Shown piece after piece: positions 1-6,108 of a stretch of 14,180 nucleotides of DNA (position 1 is its first letter; the number at the start of each line of letters is the position of its first letter). The stretch spans positions 1 to 14,180 of the forward strand of contig JAISQX010000073.1 in NCBI GenBank assembly GCA_031273965.1, written 5' to 3'. The stretch comes from Clostridiales bacterium. Its GTDB lineage: Bacteria; Bacillota; Clostridia; Christensenellales; JAISNN01. The translations under genes and the position numbers were made by a program. Below the pieces are notes generated by a model that saw only the letters and a program-made list of their open reading frames with translations, was not told where the DNA came from and did not search any database.

Positions 1-312
1 CGTTCCGACGATATGGTTAAGATTAAGGGTTCTATTATTTATCCGGGAATGGTCGACTCATTGCTTGCGGGGATAGAAAACGTCAGCAGCGAGTATCAGA
101 TAATGATAGATCATCTGAACGGCAGAGATATATTGCGCTTATTTGTTGAAACGGCGCTTTCGGATAAGTCTGAAATAAAAGAGCTTGAAAAAAATGTGGA
201 AAATATATTCAAAAGCGTCATAGGCGTTACGCCGGAGGCAAAAGCCGTCGCAATCGGAGAGTTGCCGAGAAGCGAAAAGAAATCGACGAGAATTTTTGAC
301 AACAGATATTAA
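1..312 (+). CDS. paaK: Phenylacetate-CoA ligase family, C-terminal end only (5' end outside window)
   Basis: The reading frame is open from base 1 and ends with TAA at 310-312, giving 103 residues. It begins RSDDMVKIKG followed by an xxYPG motif, the hinge and C-terminal lid of PaaK-type adenylate-forming enzymes. It ends with a PRSEKKSxRxFDNRY tail, the usual PaaK ending with the lysine-rich segment near the adenylation lysine. These enzymes activate aryl acids such as phenylacetate with ATP and CoA in the cytoplasm; in anaerobic clostridia they often act with indolepyruvate oxidoreductase in aromatic amino acid fermentation. The exact substrate cannot be told from this lid alone. The ATG at base 13 is internal to the domain and is not the real start. 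The stop codon lies in a short tandem repeat. Confidence 0.85.
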   Translation, partial: RSDDMVKIKGSIIYPGMVDSLLAGIENVSSEYQIMIDHLNGRDILRLFVETALSDKSEIKELEKNVENIFKSVIGVTPEAKAVAIGELPRSEKKSTRIFDNRY

Positions 313-334
313 AGAACGCGTATTAAAGAACGCA
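307..334. repeat. Two tandem 14-base units at the paaK stop codon
   Basis: TATTAAAGAACGC occurs at 307-319 and again at 321-333, in 14-base units that differ only in the last base. The first copy contains the paaK stop codon. It looks like a simple replication-slippage duplication. Confidence 0.8.
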
Positions 335-381
335 CGTATGATTATTCTAAGATAAAAAAACGTTTATATAAGGAGTTCGGT

Positions 382-894
382 ATGAAGAAATTTTTTGAAG
401 AGTTTAAAAAATTTATCAACAAAGGCAATGTGATAGATCTTGCCGTCGCCGTGATAATAGGAGCCGCGTTCGGCAAAATCGTCACAAGCTTGGTCAACGA
501 TATAATAACTCCGCTTACGGCGCTTATAATAGGCACAACCGATTTGAACGAATTAAAATGGGTTATCATAGCCGCGGAAGGCGACGCCGGAGAAATAGCC
601 ATTTATTACGGGCGTTTTATAAAGAATATTTTTGATTTTTTGATAGTGGCTTTTTCCATGTTTTTAGTAATAAAGTTCTATAATCATGCGAAAGTCAATT
701 TTCACAAACAGATAACCGAAGGTGAACTTATCAAAAGAGTCGGCGCGGCGACAAAAATCGACCGTCTGACAAATCGAAAAGAATCCGGCGCGGACGCTCA
801 AAACGACGCGGAAGCTTCGTCTATGGACGCAAGCTCCGACTCCGCGGACGACGGCGAAGCGCCCGTTGAACGTAATGACAATAAGACGGAATAG
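382..894 (+). CDS. mscL: Large-conductance mechanosensitive channel MscL
   Basis: MscL is a homopentameric inner-membrane channel that opens under membrane tension and releases solutes on hypo-osmotic shock. The N-terminal amphipathic helix (residues 1-13) and TM1 (about 16-50, with GNVIDLAVAVIIGAAFGK) are canonical. TM2 spans about 73-100 and ends KFYNHAK. The residue matching E. coli Gly22 is Ala23 here, as in the mycobacterial channel. At 170 residues it is longer than the usual 130-150. The C-terminal 37 or so residues are an acidic Ala/Ser/Asp-rich tail lacking the usual LLTEIRDLL-type bundle helix. The start is set by AAGGAG at 376-370 spacing upstream of ATG 382. It is about 70 bases after paaK with no terminator seen between, and converges on thiD. 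Confidence 0.95.
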   Translation: MKKFFEEFKKFINKGNVIDLAVAVIIGAAFGKIVTSLVNDIITPLTALIIGTTDLNELKWVIIAAEGDAGEIAIYYGRFIKNIFDFLIVAFSMFLVIKFYNHAKVNFHKQITEGELIKRVGAATKIDRLTNRKESGADAQNDAEASSMDASSDSADDGEAPVERNDNKTE

Positions 895-1032
895 CTTTTA
901 CCGCGATTGAGGCGAACGACAATAAATAACGGCTCATAGTAATATGACAAGCTGCTAAGAAATATGCTTATTTATTCGAAATTGACGTCGTGTAAATTTT
1001 GTTTGAGGGACTCGTATTTTTAAACGGGAAGA
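895..1032. other. Convergent intergenic spacer between mscL and thiD
   Basis: Two convergent genes end on either side of this stretch. I looked for a hairpin followed by a T-run on both strands and found none that is convincing. No gene is visible. Confidence 0.6.
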
Positions 1033-1821
1033 TTAGAAGTTAAAATTATGAAATAACGGACCGCGTCCTTGTCCAATGTCAAGGCGGCGGGAAAGAGCCG
1101 CCGTAAGGTATTCCTTTGCGTCTTTTACGCTGTCCGCAAGACCTTTTCCCATGGCGAGATTGCAGGCAATCGCGGAGGATAGCGTGCAGCCGGTTCCGTG
1201 GTTATTCGGATTGTCTATTCGAGGAGATGAAAACCATCGGAGTGAATTATTCTCATACAAACAATCGGATACATCGGGAAGAGAGTCTTCTGCAAGATGT
1301 CCGCCCTTTACAAGGACGGCGCAACCTGAACGCTTTGACAGGGCTTTCGCGGCTTTTTCCATGTCATATTTGTTTTTTACGGAGAAACCGCAGAGCGCTT
1401 CGGTCTCCGGAATATTTGGGGTGATGAGGGAAACCGATGAAAAGAGCTTAAAAAGAGCGCTTTCGTCGCCGCTTTTAAGAAGTCGGTCTCCGCTTGTCGC
1501 AACCATAACCGGATCGAATACGATATTTTTTGCTTTGTAAAAAGTAAGTCTTTCCGCGACGGCGTCGATTATGCTTTCGGATGAGAGCATTCCGATTTTT
1601 ACGGCGTCGGGGTAAATGTCGGCGAATACGCAATCAAGTTGTTTTTTTACAAAGTTCGCGTCTACGTCGAGTATCCCAAAAACGCCTAAGGTATTCTGTG
1701 CGGTCAACGAGGTGATAACGCTCATGGCGTATAATCCGTGGGCGGCTATAGTCTTTATATCGGCTTGTATTCCGGCGCCTCCGCTCGGGTCGGAGCCGGC
1801 GACGGTTAAGACTTTTTTCAT
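1033..1821 (-). CDS. thiD: Hydroxymethylpyrimidine / phosphomethylpyrimidine kinase ThiD
   Basis: ThiD phosphorylates HMP and HMP-P to HMP-PP, the pyrimidine donor for thiamine phosphate synthase, in the cytoplasm. The protein has 262 residues, normal for the family. Ribokinase-fold motifs are in order: AGSDPSGGAGIQADIKT at 8-24, AQNT at 41-44 (substrate-binding Gln42), DPVMVATSGDRLL at 103-115, VKGGH at 171-175 and HGTGC at 208-212, with Cys212 and its glycines forming the anion hole. It is the last gene of the thiC operon as seen here. Its ATG overlaps the upstream HAD stop by four bases (ATGA), and its ribosome site AAAAGGGG lies inside the HAD gene, so the two are translationally coupled. 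Regulation by the TPP riboswitch upstream of thiC is likely. Confidence 0.95.
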   Translation of the reverse strand: MKKVLTVAGSDPSGGAGIQADIKTIAAHGLYAMSVITSLTAQNTLGVFGILDVDANFVKKQLDCVFADIYPDAVKIGMLSSESIIDAVAERLTFYKAKNIVFDPVMVATSGDRLLKSGDESALFKLFSSVSLITPNIPETEALCGFSVKNKYDMEKAAKALSKRSGCAVLVKGGHLAEDSLPDVSDCLYENNSLRWFSSPRIDNPNNHGTGCTLSSAIACNLAMGKGLADSVKDAKEYLTAALSRRLDIGQGRGPLFHNFNF

Positions 1822-2486
1822 ATTTCCCCTTTTATTATTCGATAATAATCATGCCAGGAACGAATAAACAGATCCGCGGTGTTTTTTATTTCTTCCTTAA
1901 AGTCTTTTGCGGAATCGTCATAGACGGCGACAACGTTAAAGCCCGCCCTTTTAGCCGTAATAACCGCGTGAAGCGCGTCCTCAAACACGTAAGTATTGTG
2001 TTTTTCCGTTCCCAAAACATCTAAAGCTTCCAGAAATATTTTCGGCGAATACTTCTTTCCCGTGTTCAACTCGTTGCACGTAAGCACGGCGTTGAAGTAA
2101 TCCAAAATCCCGTTGCGTTTTAGAACGGCTTCCGCCAAACGCCGCTCGGTTGCCGTTGCCACGCACATTTTGACGCCGCGTCGCTTGAACAAATCAAGTA
2201 TCTTTACAACGCCTTTTTTTAAAGCAATCGTATGAAAAAAGTCATGCTCTATCACCTTGTTGATGCCCTTAAAAATCTCTTCGGCGGACTCGTCAAGCCC
2301 GTATTCTTCGGATATAAGAGCGGAGGACTCCATAAGCGTAATCGAGCGCATTTTATCGACGATATCGGAATTTGCTTCTATATTTTTTGTCTTTAAATAA
2401 TTTGCTCCGGCGGATTCCCAAACCGGCATAGAATCCGTCAGCGTGCCGTCCAAATCAAAAATCGCGCCGCAAAAATCTTTTGTCAT
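1818..2486 (-). CDS. HAD superfamily (subfamily IA) phosphatase in the thiamine operon
   Basis: This 222-residue cytoplasmic protein carries all four HAD motifs. They are DLDGT at 11-15 (nucleophile Asp11, acid/base Asp13), Thr111 in VATAT, Lys144 in TGKKYSPKIF, and the E169-D170 pair in VFEDALHA. Residues of about 17-85 form a helical C1 cap, so it resembles beta-phosphoglucomutase-like and small-metabolite phosphatases. AAGGAG lies just before ATG 2486. It sits 75 bases after thiC and overlaps thiD by four bases, so it is in the thiamine operon. HAD enzymes that dephosphorylate thiamine monophosphate are known, so a phosphatase on TMP, HMP-P or a damaged pathway intermediate is a reasonable inference. 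The sequence alone does not give the substrate; sugar phosphatase or phosphomutase activity is an alternative. Confidence 0.85.
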   Translation of the reverse strand: MTKDFCGAIFDLDGTLTDSMPVWESAGANYLKTKNIEANSDIVDKMRSITLMESSALISEEYGLDESAEEIFKGINKVIEHDFFHTIALKKGVVKILDLFKRRGVKMCVATATERRLAEAVLKRNGILDYFNAVLTCNELNTGKKYSPKIFLEALDVLGTEKHNTYVFEDALHAVITAKRAGFNVVAVYDDSAKDFKEEIKNTADLFIRSWHDYYRIIKGEI

Positions 2487-2561
2487 GTATTCTCCTTATG
2501 AATATTCCCAAGTAAAAGATTCATCATCAAATGTTTTTTTAAGCTGTTATAAATGCGCGGG

Positions 2562-3875
2562 TTATTCATCGAGAAAGCAAATACGTTCGTTGTCAAGTAT
2601 TTTATTCATAGTTCTTACCGCGCACATTTTGCCGCACATAGAACAGGTGTGCTTTTCCGAGGGCGGCAGACTTTCGTAATAGGCGCGCGCTTTGTCCGGA
2701 TCGATAGCGCAATCAAACATTTTATCCCAATCAAGCTTTCGTCTCGCATCCGCCATTCTGTCGTCGATATCGCGCGCGCCGCTTAAGCCTTTTGCGATAT
2801 CCGCCGCGTGAGCGGCTATTTTGCTTGCGATTACGCCGTCTTTGACGTCGTTTAAGTCGGGAAGCCTCAGATGCTCCGCGGGAGTTACATAACACAAAAA
2901 ATCCGCGCCGTATGTCGCGGCGATAGCGCCGCCTATAGCCGAGGTTATGTGGTCATATCCCGGAGCTATGTCGGTGACAAGAGGACCGAGTACATAAAAA
3001 GGCGCGTTATGACAAAGTTTCTTTTGGAGAATCATATTGGCGGCTATTTCATTGAGCGCCATGTGTCCCGGCCCTTCGACCATTACTTGAACGTTCTTTT
3101 CCCATGCTCTTTTTGTCAAATTGCCAAGCTCTATTAGCTCGCTTATTTGCCCCGCGTCCGAACTGTCCGCAAGGCAACCCGGTCTCAGCGCGTCGCCGAG
3201 ACTTATTGTCACATCATATCGACAGAGTATCTCTAATACTTCGTCATAGTATTCAAAAAACGGGTTTTCATTACCGGTCATTTCCATCCAGGCAAAAAGC
3301 AAGGAACCGCCGCGCGATACGATATTCATTTTTCTGCCCGCGCGCTTAAAGGCTTCGACGGCGCGCCTGTTGATGCCGGCGTGAACCGTCATAAAATCCA
3401 CGCCCTCCTCGGCGTGAGCGCGTATGACGCGCAAAAAATCCTTTGCGGTAATTTCCGAAAGATCTTTTTCCAAATAGCCGATTGCGTCGTACATGGGTAC
3501 GGTTCCTATCATTGCGGGGGAGCGGGCGATAAGCGCTCTTCTGAAAGTATTTGTCTTACCGTAGTTACTCAAATCCATTATGGCTTCCGCGCCGTACTTA
3601 AGAGCCGTTTCGACTTTTTGCATTTCGACGTCGTAATCCTTTGCGTCGCCCGATATGCCGAGGTTTACGTTTATCTTTGTGCGAAGCCCTCCGCCTATGC
3701 CTTCCGCGGACAATGAGGCGTGCTTAATATTCGCGGGAATGGCAACCTGTCCGCTTGCAACCAAACTTTTGAGTTTTTCCGTCTCAATATTTTCTTTGTT
3801 TGCTACGGTTATCATTTGAGACGTGGTTATTCCGAGTTTAGCGGCTTCCATTTGAGTGGAATAAGAATGTTTCAT
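2562..3875 (-). CDS. thiC: Phosphomethylpyrimidine synthase ThiC (HMP-P synthase)
   Basis: ThiC is a non-canonical radical-SAM enzyme that rearranges aminoimidazole ribotide into HMP-P, the thiamine pyrimidine. The 437-residue protein is the short form, lacking the N-terminal extension of the longer ThiC seen in proteobacteria and plants. Recognisable blocks are GGGLRTKINVN near 61-71, MDLSNYG at 100-106, MTVHAGI at 162-168, SRGGS at 187-191, SLGDALRPG at 225-233, EGPGH at 267-271 and LGPLVTDIAPGYDH at 296-309. The C-terminal [4Fe-4S] ligands are Cys411, Cys414 and Cys418. The start is at ATG 3875, preceded by TAAGGAGA at 3888-3881. An in-frame reading continues upstream to 3995 but runs through the terminator and riboswitch, so it is not coding. 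Confidence 0.96.
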   Translation of the reverse strand: MKHSYSTQMEAAKLGITTSQMITVANKENIETEKLKSLVASGQVAIPANIKHASLSAEGIGGGLRTKINVNLGISGDAKDYDVEMQKVETALKYGAEAIMDLSNYGKTNTFRRALIARSPAMIGTVPMYDAIGYLEKDLSEITAKDFLRVIRAHAEEGVDFMTVHAGINRRAVEAFKRAGRKMNIVSRGGSLLFAWMEMTGNENPFFEYYDEVLEILCRYDVTISLGDALRPGCLADSSDAGQISELIELGNLTKRAWEKNVQVMVEGPGHMALNEIAANMILQKKLCHNAPFYVLGPLVTDIAPGYDHITSAIGGAIAATYGADFLCYVTPAEHLRLPDLNDVKDGVIASKIAAHAADIAKGLSGARDIDDRMADARRKLDWDKMFDCAIDPDKARAYYESLPPSEKHTCSMCGKMCAVRTMNKILDNERICFLDE

Positions 3876-3916
3876 TTCGTTCTCCTTAAAATATATGCGG
3901 TTCGTTATAATGCAAT

Positions 3917-3954
3917 AAAAAAACGGAGATATCCGACGATGGAAATCTCCGTTT
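3917..3954 (-). terminator. Riboswitch-controlled intrinsic terminator in the thiC leader
   Basis: On the minus strand AAACGGAGAT (3954-3945) pairs perfectly over 10 bases with ATCTCCGTTT (3930-3921). A further TCC/GGA pairing lies above one mismatch, and a six-base loop closes it. Seven T residues (3923-3917) follow. It lies 42 bases upstream of the thiC start, immediately after the TPP aptamer, so it is the off-state of the switch. Confidence 0.93.
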
Positions 3955-3964
3955 ATATAAAGCG

Positions 3965-4065
3965 GCGCGTTAATTCCTACGTTGGCATTATCCAAATCAG
4001 GTGCTTCGGGTCGAAACGTTAATGCTTCCTCTCAGCCGGTATATTTACAAGCTCCCCGTTTTTTA
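3965..4065 (-). promoter_or_regulatory. TPP riboswitch (THI element) aptamer
   Basis: The minus strand carries the conserved TPP aptamer parts in order: GGGGAGC near the 5' edge (4057-4051), CTGAGAG (4035-4029), GACCCG (4012-4007), ACCTGAT (near 4002-3996), then GGATAATGCCAACGTAGGA down to about 3975. P2 can form between CGGG (4058-4055) and CCCG (4010-4007). Bound thiamine diphosphate should favour the adjacent terminator and turn off thiC, the HAD gene and thiD. Confidence 0.97.
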
Positions 4066-4077
4066 TTATGTGTATAT

Positions 4078-4106
4078 ATGATAACATACCCTTGTTAATA
4101 TGTCAA
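4078..4106 (-). promoter_or_regulatory. Sigma-70-type promoter of the thiC operon
   Basis: TTGACA (4106-4101), a 17-base spacer and TATCAT (4083-4078) lie on the minus strand. The start point should be near 4071. The transcript then opens almost directly into the A-rich 5' edge of the riboswitch. Confidence 0.85.
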
Positions 4107-4185
4107 AGGTTTTTTGGTTTACGTCTTTTGGTTAATACGTGGCATACGCATGATTTCCAAGCCTCGTTAAATGGTGAAGCGCAGC

Positions 4186-5319
4186 TTAAACTTCGGGTAA
4201 AAAGGCTCTGTGGATATTCAATATCATGACGTAAGTATAACGTATATTGGCGGTAAAATTCGGACGCAACGCGTCGTTCGTCAGCAGGTAGGAGAGAGCG
4301 GCTTCGGCGGCGATAAGGTCGTTCTTTATCTTCAAAAATATCGGTTTATCTCTATCGCTATATGATACGGAGGATGATATAATATTGATTTCGCGGACAA
4401 GCAAAGCGATTTTGTTGCGCGCGGCGGCGATATCCGTCGAGTTGTCGTCCAACGCGTTACTTATGCCGTATAGTTCTCCGTATACCGTGTCCGCATAGTT
4501 TAACATAAGCCGGATACGGCTTTGTTCCGAATCGGTATATTTATTTAAGGAAACCTTCTTCATTTTAATTTTGTATATGCTTGCGCCGTCTATGCGCTCC
4601 TTTACTTTTTCGGCGTCGGCTTGACCTATATAGACCGCGGCTATTACTTTATAATTGCCGTCATAAACAACATAGCCGGCGGCGCCTTGTTCCATTATTT
4701 TCAAAGCGTGATTTTTCGCGTCGTTCATATCCTCGTACTCGCCTGTGCATACCGCGTAATATGTCGCGGCATAACCGCCTATCGGGAGATAGGCAAATAT
4801 TGCGTTGTCCGCTAAACCGCCGGCTATCATAAAAGAGCCGCATAATAATATGCATATGACGCAAAGCCCGACGATTATTTTTTTTGGGAACGATATTTTT
4901 TTTTTGGAGTAGCTATTTTTGTTCGACGGCAAAAAAATATGTTTGCGCATAATGAGATTCGCCATATTCGGGGGATGAATTTCCGCGCTTCCCGAAGCAT
5001 AAAAATTCTCTTTATCCTCTTTTTTTGGGTAATCAGGAATTTCGGCGGAGAAAAATTTTTCCGATTCTTCGGTTTTTAGCTCGCACGGATTTATATCTAT
5101 TACGTCCTGCCGGACAGATTCGTTCTTATCGCGGCTATCGTTATGCTCGCCTTGAGGGACTCGCGGTTTTTGCGCTTCGGCGCGCGGTCGGATATAATCG
5201 GTTTCTTCGTTCCGTTCCTTATACATTTTTGCGTATTCCTCGGAGTTGGAAAAAAGTCTTTCGCGGAATTTCCTTACGGTATATTCCGAGTAATTAACTT
5301 CTCCGCCGTTTTTTGTCAT
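4186..5319 (-). CDS. Single-pass membrane protein with a SPOR-like domain, function unknown
   Basis: I do not recognise a named family for the whole 377-residue protein. Residues 1-145 are highly charged, probably disordered and cytoplasmic. One hydrophobic segment lies at about 147-169 after a Lys-rich stretch. Outside the membrane, residues of about 184-256 follow the SPOR pattern: YYAVCTGEY, a helix with alternating Ala, a Gly-containing turn, YVVYDGNYKVIAAVYI and an AEKVKERI helix. SPOR domains bind denuded peptidoglycan in division and sporulation proteins. Residues 263-377 look helical. ATG 5319 has only GGGGAT 11 bases upstream; Met32, preceded by GAGGA, is an alternative start. It is divergent from groES, and thiC follows 310 bases downstream with its own promoter. 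No clear terminator follows. Confidence 0.7.
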   Translation of the reverse strand: MTKNGGEVNYSEYTVRKFRERLFSNSEEYAKMYKERNEETDYIRPRAEAQKPRVPQGEHNDSRDKNESVRQDVIDINPCELKTEESEKFFSAEIPDYPKKEDKENFYASGSAEIHPPNMANLIMRKHIFLPSNKNSYSKKKISFPKKIIVGLCVICILLCGSFMIAGGLADNAIFAYLPIGGYAATYYAVCTGEYEDMNDAKNHALKIMEQGAAGYVVYDGNYKVIAAVYIGQADAEKVKERIDGASIYKIKMKKVSLNKYTDSEQSRIRLMLNYADTVYGELYGISNALDDNSTDIAAARNKIALLVREINIISSSVSYSDRDKPIFLKIKNDLIAAEAALSYLLTNDALRPNFTANIRYTYVMILNIHRAFLPEV

Positions 5320-5421
5320 AATAATTTAAAATCCCCGTCAATATGTGGTAGTATTTATATATTCGGTAAAAATAAAATTATTATAGTTTATTGCATTGAC
5401 ACTAAAATCACCCTAAATTAT

Positions 5422-5450
5422 TTGACTTTTCAATAAAAAAAAAGTAAAAT
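5422..5450 (+). promoter_or_regulatory. Possible distal groES promoter
   Basis: TTGACT (5422-5427), a 17-base spacer and TAAAAT (5445-5450) form a good sigma-70-type promoter with an A-tract in the spacer. Its start point, near 5457, lies about 100 bases before the CIRCE element and 220 bases before groES. Confidence 0.55.
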
Positions 5451-5549
5451 GATTAAGTCTTTTGCGCATAAACGGTTTTAATCGAATAAAAACATGATTA
5501 TTTTTGAATTTTATTGATTAAACGGCTTTTTATAAACGAAAAAAAATGA

Positions 5550-5583
5550 TATACTTTTAGCACTCTTATAGAGTAACTGCTAA
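5550..5583 (+). promoter_or_regulatory. CIRCE operator (HrcA site) with overlapping groES promoter
   Basis: The perfect left half TTAGCACTC (5557-5565) is followed after nine bases by AACTGCTAA (5575-5583). The consensus right half is GAGTGCTAA, so there are two mismatches at normal spacing. TATACT (5550-5555) immediately before it is a likely -10 box with a weak -35, placing the transcription start inside the operator, as is usual for HrcA-repressed groESL operons. HrcA itself is not in the window. Confidence 0.88.
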
Positions 5584-5675
5584 TCTCAATACCGATACGC
5601 GGCTTTTTGCGGTGATTTTCGGTAAGTTTTTTAAGATAAAAATAAATTATATAAATTAATACGGAGGTGTAAAAA

Positions 5676-5960
5676 ATGACAATCAAACCTTTATTTGACA
5701 AAGTAGTTATTCGTTCGGTAGAAACTATCGAAAAATCACCCGGAGGAATCGTTTTACCGGGAAGCGCGCAGGAAAAGCCGCAAATGGCGGAGGTCATAGC
5801 CGTCGGACCGGGAGGTCTCATAGACGGTAAAGAGGTCGTTATGCAGGTTAAGATCGGCGACAAGATACTCTACAGCAAGTATTCCGGAAGCGAATTTAAG
5901 CTTGACGGCAAGGAAGTAACCATACTTCGTCAAAGCGATATTTTGGCGATCATCGCGTAA
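5676..5960 (+). CDS. groES: Co-chaperonin GroES
   Basis: GroES forms the heptameric lid of the GroEL folding chamber in the cytoplasm. The 94-residue protein has normal length. IKPLFDKVVIR near the N-terminus is the family start, the mobile loop that contacts GroEL spans about 17-32 and contains GGIVLP, and VGPGG at 43-47 and YSGSEFKLDGKEV near 69-81 are conserved. The start is supported by GGAGGTG about eight bases upstream of ATG 5676. It is the first gene of the groESL operon, with the CIRCE element about 90 bases upstream, so induction by heat or unfolded protein through HrcA is expected. groEL follows after 148 bases, with no terminator seen between them. Confidence 0.97.
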   Translation: MTIKPLFDKVVIRSVETIEKSPGGIVLPGSAQEKPQMAEVIAVGPGGLIDGKEVVMQVKIGDKILYSKYSGSEFKLDGKEVTILRQSDILAIIA

Positions 5961-6108
5961 GTCGCGTTATCTAAAAAAACGGCGAGAATCGAACTAAATT
6001 CGAATAAAACAAAATTTCCGCTCATAGTTTTTGGGTACGGAGAGAAGCGATGCTTTGTAAAATTTTAAAAAGAAAATAAAATTAAAAAAGGAAAGGTGAT
6101 TATTTAAT

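Larger units (their letters stand above)
5320..5675. other. Divergent regulatory region between the SPOR-like gene and groES
   Basis: This AT-rich 356-base gap holds no credible gene. It contains a plus-strand promoter at 5422-5450 and the CIRCE-associated promoter at 5550-5583. For the minus-strand gene there is a possible TATAAT -10 box at 5385-5380 without a good -35 box. A weak AT-rich hairpin lies around 5480-5519. Confidence 0.6.

Noticed and set aside
3876..3995. In-frame upstream extension of thiC by 40 codons
   Set aside because: It would translate the terminator and part of the TPP aptamer; ATG 3875 has a strong ribosome site and gives the normal short-form ThiC N-terminus.
5396..5424. 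TTGACA followed at 17 bases by TATTTG, as another groES promoter
   Set aside because: The -10 box is poor, and the neighbouring TTGACT-17-TAAAAT is clearly better.
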